From positions 92,170-156,169 of the forward strand of contig NZ_NKHL01000120.1 in assembly GCF_002934685.1 (NCBI RefSeq): a stretch of DNA of 64,000 nt. The letters run 5' to 3'. Below are positions 8,442 to 16,652 of this stretch, one piece after another. Below the pieces are notes generated by a model. That model searched no databases and was not told the DNA's origin. It saw only the letters and a program-made list of their open reading frames with translations. Both the position numbers and the translations under genes were made by a program. The stretch is from Pseudomonas bohemica. GTDB taxonomy: Bacteria > Pseudomonadota > Gammaproteobacteria > Pseudomonadales > Pseudomonadaceae. The stretch's first letter is position 1; every line of letters starts with the position of its first letter.

Positions 8442-9665
8442 ATGACCACTGCCACAGTAAAAAAGGGCGCGGTAGTAGAAAAGGGCGGCGCCAACCCGGG
8501 CGACCAGCTTGTGCTGGATGTCAGCCTTCCGGCCCTGGTCATCCACAACAAGGCGCTGGAACACAATCTGCGCTGGATGCAGACGTTCGTCACCGACAGC
8601 GGCGCGGAACTCGCTCCCCACGGCAAGACCAGCATGGTCCCGGCGCTGTTCCTGCGTCAGTTGCAGCACGGCGCCTGGGGCATGACCCTGGCCACCGCCA
8701 CGCAGACTCACGCGGCCTACGCCCATGGTGTGCGGCGGGTACTAATGGCCAACCAACTGGTCGGCGCGCCAAACATGGCGATCATCGCCGAGTTGCTCGC
8801 CGACTCGATGTTCGATTTCCACTGCATGGTCGATCACCCGGACAACGTGAAGGCGCTGGGCGAGTTTTTCGCCGCCCGGGGCCTGCACCTCAACGTGATG
8901 ATCGAGTATGGCGTGGTGGGCGGCCGTTGCGGTTGCCGCAGCGAAGCCGAAGTCATGGCCCTGGCCGACGCCATCGCGGCGCAGCCAGCGTTGAAGCTGA
9001 CCGGTATAGAAGGCTATGAGGGCGTGATTCATGGCGATCAGGCCGTCAGCGGCATTCGTCAGTTCGCTGCGTCACTCGTACGCCTGGCAGTGACCCTGCA
9101 GGACAAGGGCGCGTTCGCACTGGCTCGCCCGATCGTGACCGCGTCAGGTTCGGCCTGGTACGACCTGATCGCCGAAGAGTTCGACAAGCAGCAGGTGCGC
9201 GATCGCTTCCTCGGCGTGTTGCGCCCCGGCAGCTATGTGGTGCATGACCATGGCATCTACAAAGAGGCTCAATGCTGCGTGCTGGATCGCCGCCATGATC
9301 TGAGCGAAGGCCTGCAGCCGGCCATGGAAGTCTGGGCCCACGTGCAATCGATGCCCGAACCGGGTTTTGCCGTGATCGCCCTGGGCAAACGCGATGTGGC
9401 GTTCGATGCCGGCATGCCGAACCCGATCAAGCGTTACAAGGCAGGCGTGGTCCCGGCTCAGGGCGACGACGTCAGTGCCTGCAAGGTGACGGCGGTGATG
9501 GATCAGCACGCATTCATGACCGTGGCGCCGGGCTGTGAGCTGAACATCGGCGACATCATCTCCTTCGGCACTTCGCACCCTTGCCTGACCTTCGACAAAT
9601 GGCGCACGGGCTGTCTGGTCGGCGATGACCTGAGCGTCATCGAATCGTTTGCAACCTTCTTCTGA
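8442..9665 (+). CDS. PLP-dependent amino acid ammonia-lyase, D-serine dehydratase/D-threonine aldolase fold (candidate D-glucosaminate ammonia-lyase)
   Basis: The 407-residue protein has the alanine-racemase-type TIM barrel with the PLP lysine at about residue 62 (APHGKTSM) and a C-terminal metal-binding beta domain with the His-x-Cys pair (FGTSHPCLTFDKW), the arrangement of metal-assisted D-serine dehydratases and D-threonine aldolases. Such enzymes eliminate water and ammonia, or cleave, beta-hydroxy D-amino acids. The next gene is a KDG-type sugar kinase. If the substrate is D-glucosaminate the product is 2-keto-3-deoxygluconate, exactly that kinase's substrate, and RidA upstream would clear the enamine. 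The start at 8442 has a clear ribosome site (GGAGAACAGAC); the open frame extends 54 bp further without one. Substrate is inferred. Confidence 0.85.
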   Translation: MTTATVKKGAVVEKGGANPGDQLVLDVSLPALVIHNKALEHNLRWMQTFVTDSGAELAPHGKTSMVPALFLRQLQHGAWGMTLATATQTHAAYAHGVRRVLMANQLVGAPNMAIIAELLADSMFDFHCMVDHPDNVKALGEFFAARGLHLNVMIEYGVVGGRCGCRSEAEVMALADAIAAQPALKLTGIEGYEGVIHGDQAVSGIRQFAASLVRLAVTLQDKGAFALARPIVTASGSAWYDLIAEEFDKQQVRDRFLGVLRPGSYVVHDHGIYKEAQCCVLDRRHDLSEGLQPAMEVWAHVQSMPEPGFAVIALGKRDVAFDAGMPNPIKRYKAGVVPAQGDDVSACKVTAVMDQHAFMTVAPGCELNIGDIISFGTSHPCLTFDKWRTGCLVGDDLSVIESFATFF

Positions 9666-9677
9666 CAGGAGTCTGTG

Positions 9678-10619
9678 ATGAGTGAGCTGGTCAGCCACAG
9701 TCATCCACGGGTCGCCCTGATCGGCGAATGCATGATCGAGCTGCAGCAGCACGCCAACGGCACGCTCAAGCAGAGCTTCGGCGGCGACACGTTGAACACG
9801 GCCGTGTATCTGTCGCGCCTGCTGGGTTCGGCGTCCCAGGTGGATTACGTCACGGCGTTGGGCGACGACAGCTTCAGCGACGCCATGTGCGCGATCTGGG
9901 CCGACGAAGGCATTGGCCTGAGTCGTGTGCAGCGTCTGCCGGGACGTCTGCCAGGTCTGTATTGCATCCAGACCGATGCCAATGGTGAGCGACGCTTCCT
10001 GTATTGGCGCAATGAGGCGGCGGTGCGCGAGTGTTTCACCACGCCCTCCGCCGAGCCGATTCTTAACGCGTTGCCGGAATACGACGTGCTGTATTTCAGC
10101 GGGATTACCCTGGCGGTGCTGGGTGAAGTGGGTCGGGCGCGGCTGTTGTCGAGCCTGGGTGATGCCCGTGATCGTGGCGCGCGGGTGGTGTTCGACAACA
10201 ACTATCGGCCACGGCTGTGGCGCAATGTCGATCAGGCACGGCAGGCCTATCGGGCGGTGATGCATGAGGTGGACGTCGCGCTGCTCACCGAAGACGACGA
10301 GCAAGCGCTGTTCGGCTGCACCGACAGCGAGCAGATCATGACGACCTATCGGGATCTGGGCATTGCCGAAGTGGTAATCAAGCGCGGCGCGCAGAGCTGT
10401 CTGGTCTGCGCAGACAATCGTCGTTACGAAGTGCCCGCACAACCGGTGCAGAAGGTCATCGACACCACCGCGGCGGGGGATTCATTCAGCGCGGCGTATC
10501 TGGCCCGGCGCCTGCGTGGCAGCAGCCCGGAAGAAGCGGCCGAGGCCGGGCACCGCTTGGCGAGCCTGGTCATTCAACATCCAGGGGCGCTGATTCCGCG
10601 CAGTGTCATGCCGGTTTGA
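9678..10619 (+). CDS. PfkB family sugar kinase, probable 2-keto-3-deoxygluconate kinase
   Basis: The 313-residue protein belongs to the PfkB/ribokinase family. It shows the N-terminal GECMIEL start, the substrate-binding GGDTLNTAVYLSRL, and the C-terminal ATP/catalytic signature DTTAAGDSFSAAYLA with its catalytic Asp. Sequence style and length fit KdgK, which converts 2-keto-3-deoxygluconate to KDPG for the Entner-Doudoroff pathway. It follows the lyase gene by 12 bp with an AGGAGT ribosome site and is the last gene of the module. A GTG three bases before the ATG is a possible alternative start. Confidence 0.88.
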   Translation: MSELVSHSHPRVALIGECMIELQQHANGTLKQSFGGDTLNTAVYLSRLLGSASQVDYVTALGDDSFSDAMCAIWADEGIGLSRVQRLPGRLPGLYCIQTDANGERRFLYWRNEAAVRECFTTPSAEPILNALPEYDVLYFSGITLAVLGEVGRARLLSSLGDARDRGARVVFDNNYRPRLWRNVDQARQAYRAVMHEVDVALLTEDDEQALFGCTDSEQIMTTYRDLGIAEVVIKRGAQSCLVCADNRRYEVPAQPVQKVIDTTAAGDSFSAAYLARRLRGSSPEEAAEAGHRLASLVIQHPGALIPRSVMPV

Positions 10620-10641
10620 TCGTGTAAACGCGCACCCACCT

Positions 10642-10730
10642 GGAGGAGTGCGCTTGCCCGCGATGTGATTTTCCTGTGCCGGATATTGTGACTGTCACAC
10701 CGCTATCGCGGGCAAGCGCGCTCCTACAGG
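10642..10730. repeat. REPIN-type inverted repeat after the kinase gene
   Basis: Arms GTGCGCTTGCCCGCGATG (near 10648) and CTATCGCGGGCAAGCGCGCT (near 10703) are nearly perfect complements separated by about 37 bp, and match the repeat at 7450-7532. It lies between two convergent genes and may also serve as a transcription barrier. Confidence 0.75.
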
Positions 10731-10770
10731 TTCGAGGCAAGTCGGCAGAGGCGGCGTTGAGAGCGCAACG

Positions 10771-11046
10771 TCAATCCCGATAAAACACTTGCACCAGGTG
10801 ATACCCGAACTTGCTCTTCACCGGCCCATGCACCGTGCGCAGGGGCTTTTTGAAGATGATCTGGTCGATCGCACCGACCATCTGCCCCGGTCGCACTTCA
10901 CCCAGGTCGCCGCCGCGCTTGCCGGACGGGCAGGTGGAATACTTCCTGGCCAGCACATCGAAGGCTTCGCCCTTGGCAATGCGTTGCTTGAGCTGTTCGG
11001 CCTCATCAAAGGTCTTGACCAGAATGTGACGGGCTTGAGCTTTCAT
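10771..11046 (-). CDS. ppiC: Parvulin-type peptidyl-prolyl cis-trans isomerase
   Basis: This 91-residue protein is a stand-alone PpiC/parvulin rotamase that speeds cis-trans isomerisation of prolyl bonds. The single domain fills the whole protein: KAQARHILVKTFDEAEQL, ARKYSTCPSGKRGGDLGEV and the C-terminal KSKFGYHLVQV. There is no signal peptide, so it is cytoplasmic. A second, divergent copy lies at 22536-22817. Confidence 0.92.
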   Translation of the reverse strand: MKAQARHILVKTFDEAEQLKQRIAKGEAFDVLARKYSTCPSGKRGGDLGEVRPGQMVGAIDQIIFKKPLRTVHGPVKSKFGYHLVQVFYRD

Positions 11047-11239
11047 GATGAATCGCCTCGATAAAAAAGCCGCGCATTATGCCCTTGTCGCGCGATTTCA
11101 GGTAATTTCCTTCACCTTGGACGGACGAGCGTTGCGCTAACCTTGAGCGAACGTTGGTACGGGTCGATGGTCGCACCTACAAGCTTGATGTATAGCGTCG
11201 ACCTGCTGTCTTCTTAAACTTTTATGTGCGGTGCGAATT

Positions 11240-12406
11240 ATGGATTTCCCGGCGTTATTGAAGGTTCTGGCCACCCAGGACGGATCGGACCTGTACCTTT
11301 CCACCGGTGCGCCGCCCTGCGCCAAGTTCAACGGCGTGCTCAAGCCGCTGGGCACCGAAGCGTTCAAACCCGGCGATGTCGCGCTGATCGCAGATGGCAT
11401 CATGGACGTCGAGCAGCGTCAGGACTTCGAGCGCGAACTGGAAATGAACCTGGCGTTTTCCCTGTCAGGCGTTGGCCGGTTCCGGATCAATATCTTCAAG
11501 CAACGCAACGAAGTCTCCATCGTCGCGCGTAACATCAAGCTCGATATTCCCAGGTTCGAAGACCTGCACCTGCCGCAAGTGCTGCTCGACGTGATCATGG
11601 AAAAGCACGGCCTGGTCTTGTTCGTCGGCGCCACCGGTTCGGGTAAGTCCACATCGCTGGCAGCCTTGATCGACCACCGCAACCGCCACGCCAGCGGCCA
11701 TATCATCACCATTGAAGACCCGGTGGAGTTCATCCACAAACACAAGAAATCGATCATCAATCAGCGCGAAGTCGGGGTCGACACCCGTAGCTTCCACGCG
11801 GCCCTGAAAAACACCCTGCGCCAGGCACCGGACGTGATCCTCATCGGTGAAATCCGCGATCGCGAAACCATGGAGCACGCCCTGGCCTTCGCCGATACCG
11901 GGCATCTGGCGATCTCGACCCTGCACGCCAACAACGCCAACCAGGCGCTGGATCGCATCATCAACTTCTTCCCCGAAGAACGGCGCGCGCAGTTGTTGCA
12001 TGACCTGGGCAACAACCTCAAGGCGTTCGTTTCCCAGCGACTGGTCAAGACCAAGGACGGCAAGCGCCGGGCTGCGGTGGAAGTGATGCTCGGCACGCCG
12101 ACCATCCGCGACCTGATTCATCGCAACGAGTTGACCGAGCTCAAGGGCATCATGGAGAAGTCCACCAATCTGGGCATGCAGACCTTCGATAACGCGCTGT
12201 ACGACCTGGCGGTGGAAGGGGCCATCACCGAGGACGAAGCGCTGAAGAATGCCGACTCGGCGAACAACGTGCGTCTGCGCCTGAAGCTGCATGACGAAGG
12301 CCGCGTATCAGCGATCACTACGCCGCCTCCCGCGCCCCAGCCCGCCGTGCAGGTGGATGTGAAGGATTGGGGGCTGGTGGATGAGCGGGATGAGCCTGGG
12401 GCATGA
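11240..12406 (+). CDS. PilT/PilU family type IV pilus ATPase
   Basis: The 388-residue protein is a hexameric secretion-type ATPase of the PilT/PilU group that powers pilus retraction. Walker A GATGSGKS is at residues 130-137, the Asp box around IITIEDPVEFIHKHKKSIIN, Walker B LIGEIRDRETMEHALAF and the His box HLAISTLHANNA. Sequence details are nearer to PilU (388 residues, extended C-terminal tail) than to PilT. It stands alone rather than next to a pilT gene, so it may be an orphan PilU paralogue. I chose ATG 11240; an in-frame GTG at 11231 is possible. Confidence 0.88.
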   Translation: MDFPALLKVLATQDGSDLYLSTGAPPCAKFNGVLKPLGTEAFKPGDVALIADGIMDVEQRQDFERELEMNLAFSLSGVGRFRINIFKQRNEVSIVARNIKLDIPRFEDLHLPQVLLDVIMEKHGLVLFVGATGSGKSTSLAALIDHRNRHASGHIITIEDPVEFIHKHKKSIINQREVGVDTRSFHAALKNTLRQAPDVILIGEIRDRETMEHALAFADTGHLAISTLHANNANQALDRIINFFPEERRAQLLHDLGNNLKAFVSQRLVKTKDGKRRAAVEVMLGTPTIRDLIHRNELTELKGIMEKSTNLGMQTFDNALYDLAVEGAITEDEALKNADSANNVRLRLKLHDEGRVSAITTPPPAPQPAVQVDVKDWGLVDERDEPGA

Positions 12407-12636
12407 GGTCTGATGTCTGCCCCGAACGTGCTGACACTCACCACTTACCCCCGCTCACACCGCCGACTCCTACAGGTCCAGCGGTGTTCGCGCATCTTCG
12501 ACTCAGCGCAATTGCTGTGAAGACGCCGGAGTAGCGACGTCAGCGAAGGCGGTGCGTCAGTTTGTAACTAGGGTGACTGACACGCCGCATGTGTGAAAAA
12601 GCTCATTGCTGCAGGGGCGAGGTATCTGGAAAGTCT

Positions 12637-13407
12637 TTATCTGGCCAGCCACCCTCCATCGATATTCCACGCCGCGCCACGCACCTGGGAACCGGCCTCG
12701 CTGCACAGAAACAGCGTCAGCTCGCCCAGTTGCGAAGGTGTCACGAACTCCAGCGACGGCTGTTTCTCGGCCAGCAGGTCTTGTTTGGCCTGTTCCAGAT
12801 CTCCCGTCTCGGCACCCCGATCATCGATCTGCTTCTGCACCAGAGGCGTCAACACCCAGCCGGGGCAGATGGCATTACAGGTGATGTTACGGGTGGCGGT
12901 CTCCAGGCCGACGACCTTGGTCAAGCCGATCACGCCATGCTTGGCCGCAACGTAGGCGGCTTTGCCCGTCGAGCCCACCAGGCCATGCACCGAAGCGATG
13001 TTGACGATCCGCCCCCAGCCCTTGGCGCGCATGCCCGGCAGGCACAGGCGGGTACTGTGGAACACCGAAGACAGGTTGATGGCGATGATCTTGTCCCAGC
13101 TTTCGACCGGAAAGTCCTCGACCGCATCGACGTGCTGAATCCCGGCGTTATTCACCAGAATGTCCACGCCGCCGAATTCACGCTCGGCGTAAGCGATCAT
13201 GTCGGCAATTTGCGCCACGTCACTGACGTCGGCCGGGTGATGGCCGACCTTGCCGCCGAACTGCTTGACCTGTTCGATCACTGCCGACGCATCGCCAAAG
13301 CCATTCAACACCAGGTTGGCGCCGGCCTTGGCCAGGGTCAGAGCAATGCCCAGACCGATGCCGCTGGTGGAGCCGGTGACCAATGCGGTTTTGCCTTGCA
13401 GACTCAT
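12637..13407 (-). CDS. bdhA: 3-hydroxybutyrate dehydrogenase (SDR family)
   Basis: The 256-residue SDR enzyme oxidises D-3-hydroxybutyrate to acetoacetate with NAD. The nucleotide motif TGSTSGIGLGIA lies at the N terminus, NNAGIQHVD in the middle, and the catalytic Ser-Tyr-Lys set is in ASVHGLVGSTGKAAYVAAKHG. The C terminus GAAWNIDGGWLAR is typical of HBDH. The ATG at 13407 has a GAGGAACCC ribosome site. It is 10 bp downstream of a GntP-type permease on the same strand, and both are probably driven by the sigma-54 promoter at 14867-14882. Confidence 0.92.
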   Translation of the reverse strand: MSLQGKTALVTGSTSGIGLGIALTLAKAGANLVLNGFGDASAVIEQVKQFGGKVGHHPADVSDVAQIADMIAYAEREFGGVDILVNNAGIQHVDAVEDFPVESWDKIIAINLSSVFHSTRLCLPGMRAKGWGRIVNIASVHGLVGSTGKAAYVAAKHGVIGLTKVVGLETATRNITCNAICPGWVLTPLVQKQIDDRGAETGDLEQAKQDLLAEKQPSLEFVTPSQLGELTLFLCSEAGSQVRGAAWNIDGGWLAR

Positions 13408-13417
13408 GTTGGGTTCC

Positions 13418-14809
13418 TCATACGATGCCGGTTGCATAGAAAGTGGCGATGACGACGAACACCGCCAGGGTCTTGATGATGGTGATGCTGAAAATGTCCT
13501 TGTACGCCTCTCGATGAGTCAGGCCGGTGACCGCCAGCAGCGTGATCACTGCGCCGTTGTGCGGCAGGGTGTCCATGCCGCCGCTGGCCATGGCCGCCAC
13601 GCGGTGCAGCACTTCGAGCGGGATGTTGGCGGCATGGGCCGCAGCGATGAAGCTATCTGACATCGCCGCCAGCGCGATGCTCATTCCGCCCGATGCCGAA
13701 CCGGTGATGCCCGCCAGAAGCGTTACGGTGATCGCTTCATTGACCAGCGGATTGGGGATCGACTTGAGCCCATCCGCCAGTACCAGAAAACCCGGCAGCG
13801 AGGCGATGACTGCACCGAAGCCGTATTCAGACGCCGTGTTCATCGCCGCCAGCAGGGCACCGCTGACCGCGCCTTTACTGCCCTCGGCCAGTTTTGATTT
13901 CACGGCGCTGAAGGCAAACAGCAGTACGAAAACGATGCCGACCAGCAAAGCAGCCTCAACCGCCCAGATCGCGGTGATCCTGGAAATCTCTGTCTGTACC
14001 GGGGCGGCCATGCCGGGCAAGGCAAGGGTGTGAGTCTTGCCATACCATTGCGGAATCCACTGGGTGAACAGCAGGTTCATCACCCCTACCAGCAGCAGCG
14101 GCGCCAAGGCGACCCAGGGGTTGGGCAGATGAATGTCGGCTGGGGTTTCCGGCTCGTTGCGCAATTCGCTGCCGTAACCTTCGCCCGCGCGCTGGGCCTT
14201 GTTGCGCTGACGCTGGAGGAACAGCATCCCGGCGCAGAACACGAACAGCGTGCCAATCAAACCCAGCCACGGCGCAGCCCAGGCGGTGGTGTTGAAGAAG
14301 GTCGAGGGAATGATGTTCTGAATCTGCGGCGTGCCGGGCAGGGCGTCCATGGTGAACGAGAACGCGCCGAGGGCGATGGTGGCCGGGAGCAGCCGTTTCG
14401 GAATATTGCTCTGGCGGAACATCTCGGCCGCAAACGGATAGACCGCGAACACCACGACGAACAGCGAAACGCCGCCGTAGGTGAGCAGGGCGCAGACCAG
14501 CACGATCACCAGCATCGCCTGACGGGTGCCCAACAGCCTGATCGCCGCGGCAACGATGGAGCGGGAAAACCCGGACAGCTCGATCAGCTTGCCGAACACT
14601 GCGCCGAGCAGGAAAACCGGAAAGTAGAGTTTGACGAAACCTACCATCTTGTCCATGAACACGCCGGTAAAGGCGGGCGCCACGGCGGACGGATCAGTGA
14701 GCAGCACCGCGCCGAGCGCGGCAATGGGGGCAAATAGAATGACGCTGTAACCACGGTACGCAGCAAGCATCAGCAGCGCGAGGGCTGCCAAGGCGATGAT
14801 CACACTCAT
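13418..14809 (-). CDS. GntP family permease (probable 3-hydroxybutyrate/organic acid transporter)
   Basis: The 463-residue protein is almost entirely hydrophobic with about a dozen membrane segments, starting LAALALLMLAAYRGYSVILF. It carries family features such as LLTYGGVSLFVVVFAVYP and a Gly/Ser-rich stretch GITGSASGGMSIALAAMSD. GntP family members carry gluconate, lactate or hydroxy acids in symport with protons. Its partner is the 3-hydroxybutyrate dehydrogenase, so 3-hydroxybutyrate is the likely cargo (inference). A sigma-54 promoter candidate lies about 60 bp upstream. Confidence 0.9.
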   Translation of the reverse strand: MSVIIALAALALLMLAAYRGYSVILFAPIAALGAVLLTDPSAVAPAFTGVFMDKMVGFVKLYFPVFLLGAVFGKLIELSGFSRSIVAAAIRLLGTRQAMLVIVLVCALLTYGGVSLFVVVFAVYPFAAEMFRQSNIPKRLLPATIALGAFSFTMDALPGTPQIQNIIPSTFFNTTAWAAPWLGLIGTLFVFCAGMLFLQRQRNKAQRAGEGYGSELRNEPETPADIHLPNPWVALAPLLLVGVMNLLFTQWIPQWYGKTHTLALPGMAAPVQTEISRITAIWAVEAALLVGIVFVLLFAFSAVKSKLAEGSKGAVSGALLAAMNTASEYGFGAVIASLPGFLVLADGLKSIPNPLVNEAITVTLLAGITGSASGGMSIALAAMSDSFIAAAHAANIPLEVLHRVAAMASGGMDTLPHNGAVITLLAVTGLTHREAYKDIFSITIIKTLAVFVVIATFYATGIV

Positions 14810-14866
14810 CGAGTGTCTCCTGTTGTTTTTGTTATGGACGCGGTCGAGCCGCTTGCCTAGTGATAT

Positions 14867-14882
14867 AGCTAGTTTTGTGCCG
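14867..14882 (-). promoter_or_regulatory. Sigma-54 (-24/-12) promoter candidate for the GntP-bdhA operon
   Basis: On the minus strand the sequence CGGCACAAAACTAGCT fits the -24/-12 consensus, with GG and GC separated by the required 10 bases and GGCAC fully conserved; the -12 element (TAGC) departs from TTGC by one base. It is about 58 bp from the permease start, and the gene on its other side encodes a sigma-54 enhancer-binding protein. The rest of the 340-bp gap (14810-15152) holds no gene and probably contains that activator's upstream sites, which I could not define. Confidence 0.6.
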
Positions 14883-15152
14883 CTCTTCTATGTCATTGAT
14901 TTTTAGGAAAATAATTTAAATTTCGGAAGCGCCATACTGGGTTTGTCTCCATACAGAGACGTCTCGCGACGCGAAATTTAACCTTCGCCTCGAAGATGGG
15001 CATTCGTAGCAGCTGCTTGCCGGGGAATGCAGTGGGGATGCCGTTTGGCCATCCGCGTTCACCCAGGGCGGATGCTTAGGGGCACGGTCAAGAATGAATT
15101 CTGCGCCAGTCATGAGAAAGCAGTTAAGTCTCTATTTGTGGATTAAGTCTCT

Positions 15153-16571
15153 TTAACGAGACTCGGCAATCCCCAGCGCAGCCATCTTCTTGTACAGCGT
15201 CGAACGCCCCAGACCCAGCTGACGCGCCGCCAGGACCACGTTGCCTCGACATTGCGCAAGTTTTGCCTGGATAAACTCGCGATCGAACCGGTCGCGGGCC
15301 TCACTGTAGGTTTCGTTCGTCACGGGCTGCAGGCGCCGGCTCAGCGCGCCGCCTTCGTGGGGAATCAACGTACCGATGGCCGCGCGGATCTGGGCAGCGG
15401 TCAATTGCAAATCGTCGCTGAGCAGCGCAGCGCGTTCCAGCACGTTGCGCAATTCCCGGACATTGCCCGGCCAGGCGTGTTGTCCCAGCATCGCCATGGC
15501 ACCGGGATCAAGCTCATGCTGGCTGTGCAAATCCTCCAGAATCGCTTCGCTCAGCGCCGGCAGGTCATCCAGCCGGTCTCGCAGGGGGGGTACCTCGATC
15601 GGCAGCACGCTCAAGCGGTAATACAGATCGGCGCGAAACTCGCCGCGTTTGATCGCCGCGTCGAGGTCCGTGGACGTCGCGGCAATCAGCCGGACATTGC
15701 TTTTGATCATCTGGTTGGAGCCTACAGGTTCGTATTCCTTTTCCTGCAACACCCGCAGCAATTTGCTCTGCAGGGCCAGGGGCATGTCGCCAATCTCGTC
15801 GAGAAACAGCGTGCCGCCTTCAGCCAGATGCAACTTGCCTGGTCGGCCGCGTCGGTCAGCACCGGTAAACGCGCCTGGTGCCGTGCCGAAAAACTCGGCT
15901 TCAAGCAGCGTTTCGGGAATGGCCGCGCTGTTGATGCTGACAAAGGGTTTGTGAGCCCTGGGCGAAGTGTTGTGAATGGCGTGGGCCAGCAGCTCCTTGC
16001 CCGTGCCGGTCTCGCCCAGCAGCAAGACGGCGGACTCGGTGCTCGCGCTGCGTCGGGCGCGACGCTTGACCTCAAGGCTCGCGGCGCTGGTGCCGATGAA
16101 CTGCGCGAAGCTGTATTTGGCCTGACGGGCGCGCAGCAGCGAGCGGGTCGACGCCAGTTCCTGCTGCATGCTCGCGTAGCGCTTGAGTAATGGCGACAGC
16201 GCGTGCAGCTCGTCGAACAGGGCAAACCCAATCGCCCCGATCACCCCTCCGCTGTCGTCATGGATCGGCAGGCGCATGACCACCAGCGGGTCTTTGGCGG
16301 TGTCCATCATGTCCAGCAGGATCGGCTGGCCGTTGCTCGCGACCTCTCGCAGCAGACTTCCCGGAATGACTTTTTCGCACGGCTGGCCCACGGCCCGATC
16401 CGGATCTTCAAGGCCGAAGCGCCGTGCGTAGCGTTCGTTGATCCAGACGATCCGCGCATCCTTGTCCACGATCACAGTACCTTCACTGGACTGCTCGATG
16501 ATTTCGAACAACGAACGGATCGCTAAGTGCCGCACGCGTCGGTAATCCTTGAGGCTGTCACTGTCTTTCAT
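15153..16571 (-). CDS. Sigma-54-dependent Fis family regulator with PAS domain
   Basis: The 472-residue enhancer-binding protein has an N-terminal PAS sensor domain (about residues 20-120, EQSSEGTVIVDKDARIVWIN), a central AAA+ domain with Walker A GETGTGKE (186-193) and the sigma-54 contact motif GAFTGA (233-238), and a C-terminal Fis helix-turn-helix (NVVLAARQLGLGRSTLYKKM). It faces the same way as, and lies just upstream of, the permease-bdhA operon with its -24/-12 promoter, which it presumably activates on 3-hydroxybutyrate or a related signal. The open frame extends to 16637; I chose ATG 16571 because family members begin with the DSDSLKDYRRVRHLAIRSLF helix. Start is moderately certain. 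Confidence 0.88.
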   Translation of the reverse strand: MKDSDSLKDYRRVRHLAIRSLFEIIEQSSEGTVIVDKDARIVWINERYARRFGLEDPDRAVGQPCEKVIPGSLLREVASNGQPILLDMMDTAKDPLVVMRLPIHDDSGGVIGAIGFALFDELHALSPLLKRYASMQQELASTRSLLRARQAKYSFAQFIGTSAASLEVKRRARRSASTESAVLLLGETGTGKELLAHAIHNTSPRAHKPFVSINSAAIPETLLEAEFFGTAPGAFTGADRRGRPGKLHLAEGGTLFLDEIGDMPLALQSKLLRVLQEKEYEPVGSNQMIKSNVRLIAATSTDLDAAIKRGEFRADLYYRLSVLPIEVPPLRDRLDDLPALSEAILEDLHSQHELDPGAMAMLGQHAWPGNVRELRNVLERAALLSDDLQLTAAQIRAAIGTLIPHEGGALSRRLQPVTNETYSEARDRFDREFIQAKLAQCRGNVVLAARQLGLGRSTLYKKMAALGIAESR

Positions 16572-16652
16572 GCACTGTTCCGTGGTTCCCATACCCGGCA
16601 TCTGGCCGATCAGACTGCAGGTTAAGCGCTTTCTCAATTGAACCCCGGGGCG

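Noticed and set aside
9144..10442. Long antisense open frame (432 codons) opposite the lyase and kinase genes
   Set aside because: It lies opposite two well-supported genes, has no family features and arises from GC-rich codon usage of the other strand.
12593..13452. Plus-strand frames opposite the hydroxybutyrate dehydrogenase gene
   Set aside because: The minus strand encodes a complete SDR enzyme; the plus frames lack any motif.
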